From JBLNBN01 sp050260015 (lineage in GTDB: Bacteria; Bacteroidota; Ignavibacteria; Kapaibacteriales; UBA2268), in the NCBI GenBank assembly GCA_050260015.1, contig JBLNBN010000030.1, forward strand, positions 77,592 through 141,591: a DNA stretch of 64,000 bases. The letters run 5' to 3'. Under the pieces are notes generated by a model. That model ran no database searches. It was given only the letters and a program-made list of their open reading frames with translations, and had not been told where the DNA came from. The first letter of the stretch is position 1; each line of letters starts with the position of its first letter. Positions 18,655-27,231 of this stretch are shown here, one piece after another. Both the position numbers and the translations under genes were made by a program.

Positions 18655-19683
18655 ATGCAACACTATAAATTATTAGGCCAGAAGCCAACTCGCCACGGTT
18701 TTGGAGAGGCTCTTGTTACGCTCGGCGAACGAAATCCCAACGTTGTCGTCCTGGGCGGCGACATTACCGGCTCCGTTATGACTTCTTTCTTTAAAGAGAA
18801 ATTTCCGGAGCGCTTCTTCTCTTTGGGCATCGCCGAACAAAACGCAACGACCGTCGCTGCGGGTCTCGCCCTTTCCGATAAAGTCGCGTTCTTCTCGAGC
18901 TATAGCGCGTTCGCGGCGTTCCGCAATGCGGATCAGCTGCGCATCTCCGTTTGCTATAACAACGCGAACGTAAAGATAGGCGGCGGGCATTCGGGTATAA
19001 CGGTAGGCCCGGACGGAGCAACGCATCAATCTTTGGAAGAAATGGCGCTGCTCCGCGCGCTTCCGAATATGACATTAATCGTTCCGGCGGACTACGAGGA
19101 AACCCGCAAAGCGACTATAGCCGCGGGCGAAATGCACGGCCCGGTTTACATCAGGTTCGGACGCTCCGCCGTTCCTATGTTCACTACGCCGGAGACGCCC
19201 TTCGAGATCGGCAAGGCGAACATATTGCGCGAGGGCAAGGACGTTGCGATCGTAGCATGCGGTCTGCTCGTCTGGCAAGCGCTTTTAGCCGCGGAAGAAT
19301 TGGATAAGAGAGGCATCAGCGCGAGGGTAATTAATTGCCACACCGTTAAGCCAATCGACGTTGAAACTATCTCGCAAGCCGCTAAGGACTGCGGTTGCAT
19401 TGTTACCGCGGAAGAGCACCAGGTCTATGGCGGGCTTGGCGGCGCGGTCGCCGAGGTAGTCGTAAAGAATTGCCCGGTTCCCATGGAATTCGTAGGCGTA
19501 AAGGACACCTTCGGCGGTTCGGGCGAGCCCGACGAATTACAGGAAATCTTCGGCCTGACCTGGAAGGAAATATTCGCTTCCGCAATGGTGGCGATGGAGC
19601 GCAAAGCCGGCTCGGAAAAAAGCTGGCGTAAAGTCACCGATATTGCCGAGTATAAAGAAGGCGTATTCGTAAACGGCAAATAG
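18655..19683 (+). CDS. transketolase, C-terminal subunit
   Basis: Pyrimidine-binding and C-terminal domains of the split transketolase, 342 residues. Seen: VVLGGDITGSVMTSFF, the catalytic Glu region FFSLGIAEQNATTVAAGLAL, GGGHSGITVGPDGATHQ, and a transketolase C-domain with AEEHQVYGGLGGAVAEVV. It begins three bases after the N-subunit stop, so the two chains are made together. A DXS-type enzyme is excluded because both halves fit the split transketolase seen in archaea and many Bacteroidota. The operon ends at a strong terminator. Confidence 0.93.
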   Translation: MQHYKLLGQKPTRHGFGEALVTLGERNPNVVVLGGDITGSVMTSFFKEKFPERFFSLGIAEQNATTVAAGLALSDKVAFFSSYSAFAAFRNADQLRISVCYNNANVKIGGGHSGITVGPDGATHQSLEEMALLRALPNMTLIVPADYEETRKATIAAGEMHGPVYIRFGRSAVPMFTTPETPFEIGKANILREGKDVAIVACGLLVWQALLAAEELDKRGISARVINCHTVKPIDVETISQAAKDCGCIVTAEEHQVYGGLGGAVAEVVVKNCPVPMEFVGVKDTFGGSGEPDELQEIFGLTWKEIFASAMVAMERKAGSEKSWRKVTDIAEYKEGVFVNGK

Positions 19684-19711
19684 TTTTAGTAAATCTAAAC
19701 GAATGAAAAAG

Positions 19712-19745
19712 AGAAAGGCAAGCCGAGAAGCTTGCCTTTCTTATA
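19712..19745. terminator. bidirectional terminator between transketolase and pruA
   Basis: Perfect 12-bp stem AGAAAGGCAAGC / GCTTGCCTTTCT with a 6-base loop, T-rich on the 3' side of both strands. It lies between convergent genes and can serve both. Confidence 0.85.
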
Positions 19746-19764
19746 TCTATACGTTTAAATCCAA

Positions 19765-21321
19765 TTAGTTTCTGCAACCTGCTTTTTCAGCTACGGATTT
19801 ACCCTGGAGGAACAGCATGAGATAGTCCTTGCTGCCGGCCTTGGAGTCGGTGCCGCTCATATTGAAACCGCCGAAGGGATGCACGTCGACCATTGCGCCG
19901 GTGCATTTACGGTTGAGGTAGAGATTGCCGACGTGGAACTCCCTGCGTGCGCGTTCCAATTTCTCGCCGTTCTTCGAATAAACTGCGCCAGTCAAGCCAT
20001 AGATCGTGTTGTTGGCGATCTTCAAGCCGTCGTCGTAATCTTTCGATTTGATGATTGCGAGAACCGGGCCGAATATCTCTTCTTGCGATAAACGAGCCAT
20101 AGGATCGATATCCGCGAAGACGGTGGGCTCGATGTAGAAGCCGTTCATGCCTTCAGCTTTCTTGCCGCCGATGATCAAGCGACCTTCCTGCTTGCCGATT
20201 TCGATATAATTAAGAATTGATTTTTCAGCGCTTGCGCTAACGACGGGACCCGAGTAGAAGTTATCCTTCGGGTTGCCCTGCTTGAGGTCCGCGACGAGAT
20301 TTTTAACTTTTCCGACGAATTCGTCATAGATCTTTTCGTCGACGACGGCGCGGGAGCAAGCGGAGCATTTCTGGCCCTGGAAGCCGAAGGCTGAAGCGAC
20401 AACGCCCTGTGCGGCGGCGTCTACGTCGGCTTCGGAATCGACCACGATAGTGTCCTTGCCGCCCATTTCCGCGACGACGCGTTTGATCCAGATCTGGCCG
20501 GGATTTACTTTAGCGGCGCGCTCGTTGATGCGCAAGCCGACTTCCATCGAACCGGTGAAGGAGATGAAGCGGGTCTTGGGGTGATCGACGAGGTAATCGC
20601 CGGCTTCGGCGCCGGAAGCGACTAAATAATTAAGAACGCCGTCCGGGAGGCCTGCGCGCTTCATGATGTCGGCGAAGAGCCATGCCATCATCGGGGTTTC
20701 GCTCGACGGCTTCAGGACTACCGTGTTGCCGGTAACGATAGCTGCGGAGGAGATGCCGATCATGATAGCGAACGGGAAATTCCACGGGGGAATGCAGACG
20801 CCGACGCCAAGCGGAATGTAGAAGTACTGGCCGATCTCGCCGTCCATTTTAGTCAACTCCTGGTCCTGGCCGTAACGAATGGCTTCGCGACCGTAAAATT
20901 CAAGGAAGTCGATTGCTTCGCAGGTGTCCGCGTCGGCTTCGGCAAAGTTCTTGCCGGCTTCGGAGATCATCCATGCGTTGATCTCGAAACGGCGCTGGCG
21001 AACTTCTTCTGCGGCGCGGAAGAGAAATTCTGCGCGATGTTCGGGAGTCGTATATTTCCAGGTTTCAAAGGCGCGGGCTGCGGCTTGAATCGCTTCTTCT
21101 GCGTGGTCTTTTCCGCTTTTCTGGAATGTGCCGATCACTTCGTCAACGGCGCCGGGGTTGATGGAAACTGTTTTCTTCTCGGAGAAGACTTCCTTTCCGT
21201 CGATATAGTTAGGATATTCTTTACCAAATTGCTTTCTAACGAGTTCAAGAGCTTCTACTTGCTTATCGAACAACGCCTTATCGTTGAAATTGTAAGGCAT
21301 TTCGTTTGCAAATTGTTTCAT
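19765..21321 (-). CDS. pruA: L-glutamate gamma-semialdehyde (P5C) dehydrogenase
   Basis: Oxidises glutamate semialdehyde to glutamate with NAD in proline degradation. A 518-residue aldehyde dehydrogenase starting at the ATG at 21321, which has GGAG about nine bases upstream; the frame runs 19 codons further without one. Motifs: the PWNFPFAIMIG cofactor contact, the FTGSMEVGLRI dinucleotide loop, the general base Glu in VVAEMGGKDTIVVD and the nucleophile Cys in FGFQGQKCSACSR. These flanks and the N-terminal YNFNDKALFDKQVEAL are those of the stand-alone P5C dehydrogenases. No proline dehydrogenase gene is adjacent. Confidence 0.93.
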   Translation of the reverse strand: MKQFANEMPYNFNDKALFDKQVEALELVRKQFGKEYPNYIDGKEVFSEKKTVSINPGAVDEVIGTFQKSGKDHAEEAIQAAARAFETWKYTTPEHRAEFLFRAAEEVRQRRFEINAWMISEAGKNFAEADADTCEAIDFLEFYGREAIRYGQDQELTKMDGEIGQYFYIPLGVGVCIPPWNFPFAIMIGISSAAIVTGNTVVLKPSSETPMMAWLFADIMKRAGLPDGVLNYLVASGAEAGDYLVDHPKTRFISFTGSMEVGLRINERAAKVNPGQIWIKRVVAEMGGKDTIVVDSEADVDAAAQGVVASAFGFQGQKCSACSRAVVDEKIYDEFVGKVKNLVADLKQGNPKDNFYSGPVVSASAEKSILNYIEIGKQEGRLIIGGKKAEGMNGFYIEPTVFADIDPMARLSQEEIFGPVLAIIKSKDYDDGLKIANNTIYGLTGAVYSKNGEKLERARREFHVGNLYLNRKCTGAMVDVHPFGGFNMSGTDSKAGSKDYLMLFLQGKSVAEKAGCRN

Positions 21322-21398
21322 TTGTATCTCCATTATTCTTTTATAATAAATGAGTAGTATTCGCCGCAACGAATACAAAATTAATAAGAAAAAAGGAT

Positions 21399-22628
21399 TT
21401 AACCTAAAAGACTTGTCAAAGCTTTATGAGCGACGGCGCATAGCGCCGCAACGCCGTATTTCATTGCGTTTTCGTCCGGTTGGAGCTTGGAATTATGAAT
21501 CGGGGGCAATTCCTCGCCCGCTGGGGCGACCCCTAAGTACCAGAACAACCCGGGAATTCTTTGAGTATAGTAGCCATAATCCTCGGCCCACATCTTTGGC
21601 TCGAAGGGCTCGTACTGGGCGCCGGATATTGACTTAACGCAATGAATGGCGAGCGTCGCCAGCTCAGCGTCGTTGATTACCGCTGGAAAGCCTTTTTTAA
21701 TATTCAATTTGCATTCTACGCCATATATAGCGGCTATTTGGCTTGAAAATGCCGGTAAAAGATCATAGAATCTCTCGCGCAGCTCCTGGTTGAATGTGCG
21801 CATCGTTCCAAGCATTATGGCTTCGTCCGGAAAGATGTTCGTAACGGAGCCGGCTTGAATAGACGTTACGGAAATGACTATAGGTTCAAGCGGGTTGGCG
21901 TTCTTAACGATTAGAGAAGGGATAGCATTGACAATGGCCGCCGCCGCCGCAATCGGGTCGCGGCCCGCGTGCGGCTGAGCCGCATGGCTGCCAGCCCCGG
22001 CAAGCGTCCAGTAGAGTTCGTCGCCGCTTGCCATCGAGGGCTTTTCCGTAATGCAAATCTTACCGGTCTCAGCGTGCGGGAAGATATGCTGGCCGAATAT
22101 CGCCACTGGTTTAAATCGCTCGAAAACGCCTTCGCTTAATATCAAACTTGCGCCGCCGGGGATAAGCTCCTCCGCCGGTTGAAATATCAAAAGAATCTTG
22201 CCGGGCAAATCCTTTTCAATGGATTTAAGTATTTTTGCCGCGCCGAGCAGCATCGCCGTATGGAAGTCATGCCCGCAGGCGTGCATCACGCCCGGGCGTG
22301 AGCTTTGGAACTCTAAATTAGTCTCCTCTTGTATCGGCAGGGCGTCGATATCCGCGCGAAGAGCTATGCATTTTTCGCCGGAGCCAATCGAGGCGATAAC
22401 TCCAGTCTTTTTAGGCGAGCCGTTAGCGGCGAAGCTATCGGGTTGCAGGCAACAGAACTCCGGGTCAATTCCCATTTCCTTTAATTTATCGGCTACGTAC
22501 TTCGACGTTTCGATTTCTCTAAAAGAGAGTTCGGGATTTTTATGGATATGCCTTCTAAATTCAACAATTTCATTAAAGTATTGATTTGCTTTCCGTAGGA
22601 ACATTTCGTTTAATTCGCCTTCGCTCAA
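21399..22628 (-). CDS. M20 family metallo-amidohydrolase
   Basis: A 409-residue zinc-dependent N-acyl amino acid amidohydrolase (M20D type). Seen: RRHIHKNPELSFREIETS, ALRADIDALPIQEET, the metal and catalytic motif HACGHDFHTAMLLGAA, the Glu pair in IFQPAEELIPGGA, a dimerisation domain around 190-300 and a late His in ELPPIHNSKLQP. The start is a TTG at 22628 inside TTGA, overlapping the dapF stop by four bases; AAGGAG eight bases upstream supports it over the next ATG at 22604. Being third in suhB-dapF-M20, it may be an N-acetyl-diaminopimelate deacetylase (YkuR-like), but this is inference; hippurate or indole-acetyl substrates are equally possible. Confidence 0.85.
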   Translation of the reverse strand: MSEGELNEMFLRKANQYFNEIVEFRRHIHKNPELSFREIETSKYVADKLKEMGIDPEFCCLQPDSFAANGSPKKTGVIASIGSGEKCIALRADIDALPIQEETNLEFQSSRPGVMHACGHDFHTAMLLGAAKILKSIEKDLPGKILLIFQPAEELIPGGASLILSEGVFERFKPVAIFGQHIFPHAETGKICITEKPSMASGDELYWTLAGAGSHAAQPHAGRDPIAAAAAIVNAIPSLIVKNANPLEPIVISVTSIQAGSVTNIFPDEAIMLGTMRTFNQELRERFYDLLPAFSSQIAAIYGVECKLNIKKGFPAVINDAELATLAIHCVKSISGAQYEPFEPKMWAEDYGYYTQRIPGLFWYLGVAPAGEELPPIHNSKLQPDENAMKYGVAALCAVAHKALTSLLG

Positions 22629-23467
22629 AGTATTATCTCCTTTTCCTCTAAGAATTCGGCCGGTCCGCTCAACTTAAGCTCGGAAAAATCCTCGCCGACG
22701 GCGACGAAGGAAACGGTCAGCTCGTCGCCGGATTTTGGTACGAGGGTAATAGGGGGCGCGATTCGTTTTTTCATATAATGACTAATTGCCGATGCGATAG
22801 CGCCGGTGCCGCACGCCCCGGTTTCGCCCTCGACGCCGCGCTCGTACGTGCGAACGTATAGCTTGCCTTTCTCGGGCCAAATGAAATTGACGTTAACTCC
22901 TCTCGGGAAGAGCTCGGTCGCGTTCCGAATTACTACTGCAAATTGATCGATATTTAATTGATGGAACATCCTGAGACTGGAGACTATTTCCACGGGCTCC
23001 ATAACGAAGTGATCGGAGCCGACGTTGATGTAGTCGCCAAGAAAAAACCTACCAGCGACGTTAACGCCAATATTTCTTCTGATTTCAATAGGGGGCGGGA
23101 AATCGACCGTAACATTTCCATCTGGTTCAATCTTGGCGAAGTATTCATTGCCTGCCATCTTGAACTTAATCTCATCGGGATTGTTGATCATACCAAGCTT
23201 ATTAGCGAATGCGACGGCGCAACGGCTCCCGTTGCCGCACATCATGCCGCTGGAGCCGTCGGGATTGAAGAACCAGGCCTCGAAGTTATATCCTTTAGCT
23301 TCGTTTATAGCGATTACTCCTTCCGTAGGCCTGCCTAAAAGCGTAAGTTGAAGGCAAAGCGTCTCCGCATGCTCGGAGATCACGAGCGGCGTCAATCCGT
23401 AAGCGCGATTGTCGAGCGTCGTAAAGAGATTGCCCGCCCCGGACATGTGTTGGACATTAACAACCAT
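22625..23467 (-). CDS. dapF: diaminopimelate epimerase
   Basis: Interconverts LL- and meso-diaminopimelate, for lysine and peptidoglycan. 280 residues. Both active-site cysteines are present in their usual motifs: SGMMCGNGSRCAVAFA near residue 77 and GETGACGTGAIASA near residue 217. The start places MSGAGNLF at residues 8-13, the normal family position. Its 5' end overlaps suhB by 11 bases and its 3' end overlaps the M20 gene by four, so the three genes form one unit. Confidence 0.94.
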   Translation of the reverse strand: MVVNVQHMSGAGNLFTTLDNRAYGLTPLVISEHAETLCLQLTLLGRPTEGVIAINEAKGYNFEAWFFNPDGSSGMMCGNGSRCAVAFANKLGMINNPDEIKFKMAGNEYFAKIEPDGNVTVDFPPPIEIRRNIGVNVAGRFFLGDYINVGSDHFVMEPVEIVSSLRMFHQLNIDQFAVVIRNATELFPRGVNVNFIWPEKGKLYVRTYERGVEGETGACGTGAIASAISHYMKKRIAPPITLVPKSGDELTVSFVAVGEDFSELKLSGPAEFLEEKEIIL

Positions 23468-24275
23468 TGTTGATTATCCTCCCGCAATTTTTTAATGTCT
23501 GGTATATATCTTTGTGCAAATGAACGTTAGAAGCGATCAATGATTGATCCCCGATCTTATATTCCTTGTTATCGAAAGTCGTTACGGCTCCGCCAGCTTC
23601 GCGAACGAGAAGTATGCCGGCCGCGACGTCCCAAGGACGCAATTCCACTTCCCAAAAGGCGTCGAACCTTCCGCAGGCAACGTAGGCAAGATCCAATGCC
23701 GCCGAGCCCAACCGACGAACAGAAATGCCCTGGCTGATAATTTTTACTAGTATATCGACGCAATTACATGGATTCTCATTAACATTATAGGGGAAACCCG
23801 TCACGAGGAAAGAAGTTTCCATATTATTCGTTTCGGAAACGGAAACTTTCTTCCCGTTAAAGTAAGCTCCCTCGCCCTTAACCGCGCTGAAGAACTCTTC
23901 CGTAATCGGGTTATAAATTACCCCGGCAAGTATTTCGCCTTGATATTCAGCGGCGACGCTAACGGAAAAGATAGGGACGTTATGCGCGAAATTTACCGTG
24001 CCGTCGAGCGGATCGATAATCCATCTAACCGTTTCCGGGTTGAATCCCGTCATACCGCTCTCCTCGGCTAAGACGACATGTTCCGGATATTTCTCGTGGA
24101 TTGCGTCGATGATCGCTTTTTCAGCTTTCAGATCGTAATTTGTTACTAAATTATTCTTACCTTCTTTATTGGATATCTCTAATGTTTGGCCGAAGCCCTG
24201 GCGTAGTATGTCGCCGGCCAGCAAAGCCAATTCTTTCGAAAATTGCGCTAATTCGTGCTTCATTTTCTTACCCAT
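23457..24275 (-). CDS. suhB: inositol-1-monophosphatase family phosphatase
   Basis: Mg-dependent sugar-phosphate phosphatase of the IMPase/SuhB family, 272 residues. Metal-site motifs are intact: VVLAEESG (Glu), IIDPLDGTVNFAHNVP (DPxDGT) and RPWDVAAGILLVREAGG. The fold length and order fit inositol monophosphatase; related activities such as NADP phosphatase or CysQ-type cannot be excluded, so the symbol is by family. First gene of the suhB-dapF-M20 operon; diverges from the polysaccharide export gene. Confidence 0.88.
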   Translation of the reverse strand: MGKKMKHELAQFSKELALLAGDILRQGFGQTLEISNKEGKNNLVTNYDLKAEKAIIDAIHEKYPEHVVLAEESGMTGFNPETVRWIIDPLDGTVNFAHNVPIFSVSVAAEYQGEILAGVIYNPITEEFFSAVKGEGAYFNGKKVSVSETNNMETSFLVTGFPYNVNENPCNCVDILVKIISQGISVRRLGSAALDLAYVACGRFDAFWEVELRPWDVAAGILLVREAGGAVTTFDNKEYKIGDQSLIASNVHLHKDIYQTLKNCGRIINNGC

Positions 24276-24341
24276 ATTGACAAAAAATGTCGATTTAATG
24301 AACCTATAGAATTATTTGTCGTTAGTTTATTTTGTTTTTTT

Positions 24342-24349
24342 TAAATTTG
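24342..24349 (+). promoter_or_regulatory. TAnnTTTG -7 element for the polysaccharide export operon
   Basis: TAAATTTG lies 27 bases upstream of the ATG at 24377, in the 101-base gap between divergent genes. The -33 box is unclear. Confidence 0.4.
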
Positions 24350-24376
24350 CGTTACAAACAGTTAAAAAAACGGAAT

Positions 24377-26029
24377 ATGAAAAATAACAGAACTCTTGTA
24401 ATGCCAATTATATTGATGGCCTTCCTTCTCATTCCAATTTTCAATCTTTATTCGCAGGTTGATTATAATTACCTTACAGGGGCGAGGAAAGGGCAAATTG
24501 ACACTTTAGCTCTGGGGAACGCTCAGCAAAGCGTATCGAAATTTCAAGGGCTTTTAGAGCGGGAAATAGACCCGTCGCAATACATCGTCGGCCCGGGCGA
24601 CGTTTTGATGATCTCCATACTCGCCGCTCAGCCGATTCAATATACGACGACCGTTACTCCTGAAGGAAAGTTGATACTTAGGAATACGGGCGTAGTAAAT
24701 GTTAAAGGTATGACGCTCGAGGAGTGCTATGCTGCCGTCCGTAAGCAAATAAGCAAGTATTCAAAGTCCGAGGACATCGAGATCGCTTTAGTGGAATTAA
24801 GATCCTTCAAAGTCGGTCTGTCCGGTTCCGTTTCAAAGCCGATGTCGGTGGACGCGTCTCCCGCCGATAGAGTTTCCGAAATCATCGACAAGGCCGGAGG
24901 GTTGAAATATGGAGCGTCTATGCGACATATAAGCATATTACGCGAAACTAACGGCGGCGCAATATCCATACCTGTAGACCTCGTTAAGTACTACCTTACT
25001 AACGATAAAAGCATGAACCCGGTAGTCCGCGGCGGGGATCAGATCAGGATACCGCAAAGCTCCGATGTCGATGTTGTTGAAATTTACGGCGACGTAATGC
25101 AGCCGGGAATTTTCGAATATAAAGCCGGGGACAAATTATCCGACCTGGTCCGATTTGCGCAGGGGTTTCAAAGCGTTGCTTTCCTGGACTCCGTCGAGGT
25201 CGTCAGGTTCGACGGAAAGGGCATAGAGTCGATCATTTTGAACTTAAACGACCCATCCTGGTATAATATATTATCGAAACCGGGGACGCTCGCTAACGAT
25301 ATAGAACTCCGCGCGGGCGATAGAGTATACGTGCGAAGAAAGGTAGAATGGAAAGAACCGGCCTATGCTATGATAGATGGCGCGGTCCGCTATCCTGGAA
25401 GATACGCAATCCAGGAAAACCGGGATAAAGCGAACGATTTGATTACAAGAGCGGGCGGCTTTACTGATGACGCTTACCTGCAGGGCGCCGAGTTTATTCG
25501 CCAAAGAGATCAGCGATATGACCCGGAATTGGAAAGGTTGAAAAATGTGCCGATGTCTGAAATGTCGGAATCGGAGATTAGGTATTTCCAAACAAGAAAG
25601 TTTGAGAAGCCAGGTATCGTATCGATAAATTTCGCTCAAATTAGGGCCAGCTCCAATTCTAAGGATAACATCGAGCTGATCAATCGCGATTCGATATATG
25701 TACCCAAAAAGAACGAATTCGTTAACGTGCAGGGTCGCGTAAACAGTCCAGGCTTAGTCGCTTATAATGCAAACTATACGTACGAGGACTATATTACGCA
25801 GGCCGGCGGCTTAGGCTATAGAGCCGACGAGAGCGAAATCACCATTGCTAAGCCGCGCGGGCAGATCTTTGGCGCGAAGGAAAAAAATTATAAAATCGAA
25901 CCGGGCGACGTTATACTGGTCCCCCCAAAAAACGAAAAGACGTTCGGGGAGATATTTACGCAGACATTAACCATAATAACACAACTAGTAACTATTGCTG
26001 GTATTGTAATAACCCTTAGCCGATTATAA
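24377..26029 (+). CDS. polysaccharide export outer-membrane protein (Wza-like, SLBB repeats)
   Basis: A 550-residue exported protein predicted to form the outer-membrane channel for a capsule or exopolysaccharide. Started at the ATG at 24377, it has a signal sequence (LVMPIILMAFLLIPIFNLYS) without a lipobox Cys. It then has a poly-export domain (about 60-150, YIVGPGDVLMISILAAQP), and several SLBB units with the recurring pattern V-x-G-x-V-x-x-PG (for example YGDVMQPGIFEY and VQGRVNSPGLVAY). A hydrophobic C-terminal stretch (TIITQLVTIAGIVITLSRL) may insert into a membrane. It is paired with a Wzz-like gene 17 bases downstream; no sugar-synthesis genes follow, so the cluster is small. Confidence 0.87.
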   Translation: MKNNRTLVMPIILMAFLLIPIFNLYSQVDYNYLTGARKGQIDTLALGNAQQSVSKFQGLLEREIDPSQYIVGPGDVLMISILAAQPIQYTTTVTPEGKLILRNTGVVNVKGMTLEECYAAVRKQISKYSKSEDIEIALVELRSFKVGLSGSVSKPMSVDASPADRVSEIIDKAGGLKYGASMRHISILRETNGGAISIPVDLVKYYLTNDKSMNPVVRGGDQIRIPQSSDVDVVEIYGDVMQPGIFEYKAGDKLSDLVRFAQGFQSVAFLDSVEVVRFDGKGIESIILNLNDPSWYNILSKPGTLANDIELRAGDRVYVRRKVEWKEPAYAMIDGAVRYPGRYAIQENRDKANDLITRAGGFTDDAYLQGAEFIRQRDQRYDPELERLKNVPMSEMSESEIRYFQTRKFEKPGIVSINFAQIRASSNSKDNIELINRDSIYVPKKNEFVNVQGRVNSPGLVAYNANYTYEDYITQAGGLGYRADESEITIAKPRGQIFGAKEKNYKIEPGDVILVPPKNEKTFGEIFTQTLTIITQLVTIAGIVITLSRL

Positions 26030-26046
26030 TAACGCAAGGAATGAAA

Positions 26047-27231
26047 ATGAATCAAGAACACGCGCCCTCGCTAACAATGGCTGTATTGGCGCTGTATAGA
26101 TCGAAAATAAAATTTATATTAGTCGCGCTGATTGCGTTTGCGGTCTTATTGGCCTTATATTCGCTATCGCTGCCGCACGTATACCAGGCGGACGCCGAGT
26201 TGCTGCCTCCAAAACAATCGGACGGCGGGGGCGGCCTGTCTTCATTTATTCAAAGCATGAGCGGCGGCTTAAGCGTAGGCGGCGTGGGCCAGGCAGGTCA
26301 GCCGTTCGTTTTTGTAGGCGTGCTTAAAAGCCGGGCCGTAGCCGATTACGTTATAAAGGATCTGAAACTAAAGAAGGACCCTAAATTCTCAAAATTAACG
26401 GACGAGGAGCTACGCGGGATGATTACTTCCAGCCTTGAAACGGAAGTAAATCCCAGAAGTTCGATAATCGGAATTTCCGCGACAGCGTCGACCCCTTCGT
26501 TCCCATCCGATCAAGACATAGCCCACGCAAAGAATTTAGCGTCCCGGGTCGTCAATTCGGCTATCTCGGGGCTTGACGAGATCATTCGGAATAGGAGCGT
26601 ATCGTCGGCGAGAAATTCGAAAGAGTACGTGGAAAGGGAATTAGCGCGCTATAAAATCAAATTAGATTCCATCGAAATAGCATTGGAGAACTTTCAGCGC
26701 GAAAATAAAGCTTTAGATATCGAAGCGCAGACGCAAGCCGTCCTTAGCTTAGCCGGCTCGGTAGCGGCGGAGCTGGCCAAAGCCGAAGTTGATCTGAACC
26801 GCGCTCGCGCTGAATTGGAACCGAGTTCCCCCCAGATCAAGGCGCTCGAGAAAAATTACGCTTCCCTAAAAAGTCAGTATGAACGCGTTCAGAGCGGGGG
26901 GCTAACCCCTAACGACGCTTTCTCGATTCCTCTCAAAAGCGCCCCGACGCTCGCACGGCTTTATACGGGACTTTTTCGGGAGAAAAAGATTATCGAGCAA
27001 GCGTTGCTTTACCTGGAAACTCAGCGTCACCAGGAGGCCATCGCCGAAAATCGGGATTTGCCAGTAGTGGAGGTGCTCGATTCCGCCGTTACGCAGAATA
27101 CTCGAATCTCCCCAAAACGCGGAATAATTTTATTAGGCGGCATGTCAATAGCAACCCTGCTATTACTTTTATCAATATTAGCCCACGCGATTATCGTTGG
27201 CACGATCAAATTAAGCAAGTACAGGGATTAA
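26047..27231 (+). CDS. Wzz-like polysaccharide chain-length/co-polymerase protein
   Basis: Inner-membrane protein of the Wzz/polysaccharide co-polymerase family, which controls chain length or couples polymerisation to export. About 394 residues, with membrane segments near 19-42 (IKFILVALIAFAVLLALYS) and near the C-terminus (GIILLGGMSIATLLLLLSI), and a large periplasmic helical domain with coiled coils (about 180-290). It lacks the cytoplasmic tyrosine-kinase domain of BY-kinases. The ATG at 26047 is chosen because AAGGA (26036-26040) is six bases upstream; the in-frame ATG at 26041 abuts it. Stop overlaps that of recG by four bases (TTAA). Confidence 0.85.
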   Translation: MNQEHAPSLTMAVLALYRSKIKFILVALIAFAVLLALYSLSLPHVYQADAELLPPKQSDGGGGLSSFIQSMSGGLSVGGVGQAGQPFVFVGVLKSRAVADYVIKDLKLKKDPKFSKLTDEELRGMITSSLETEVNPRSSIIGISATASTPSFPSDQDIAHAKNLASRVVNSAISGLDEIIRNRSVSSARNSKEYVERELARYKIKLDSIEIALENFQRENKALDIEAQTQAVLSLAGSVAAELAKAEVDLNRARAELEPSSPQIKALEKNYASLKSQYERVQSGGLTPNDAFSIPLKSAPTLARLYTGLFREKKIIEQALLYLETQRHQEAIAENRDLPVVEVLDSAVTQNTRISPKRGIILLGGMSIATLLLLLSILAHAIIVGTIKLSKYRD

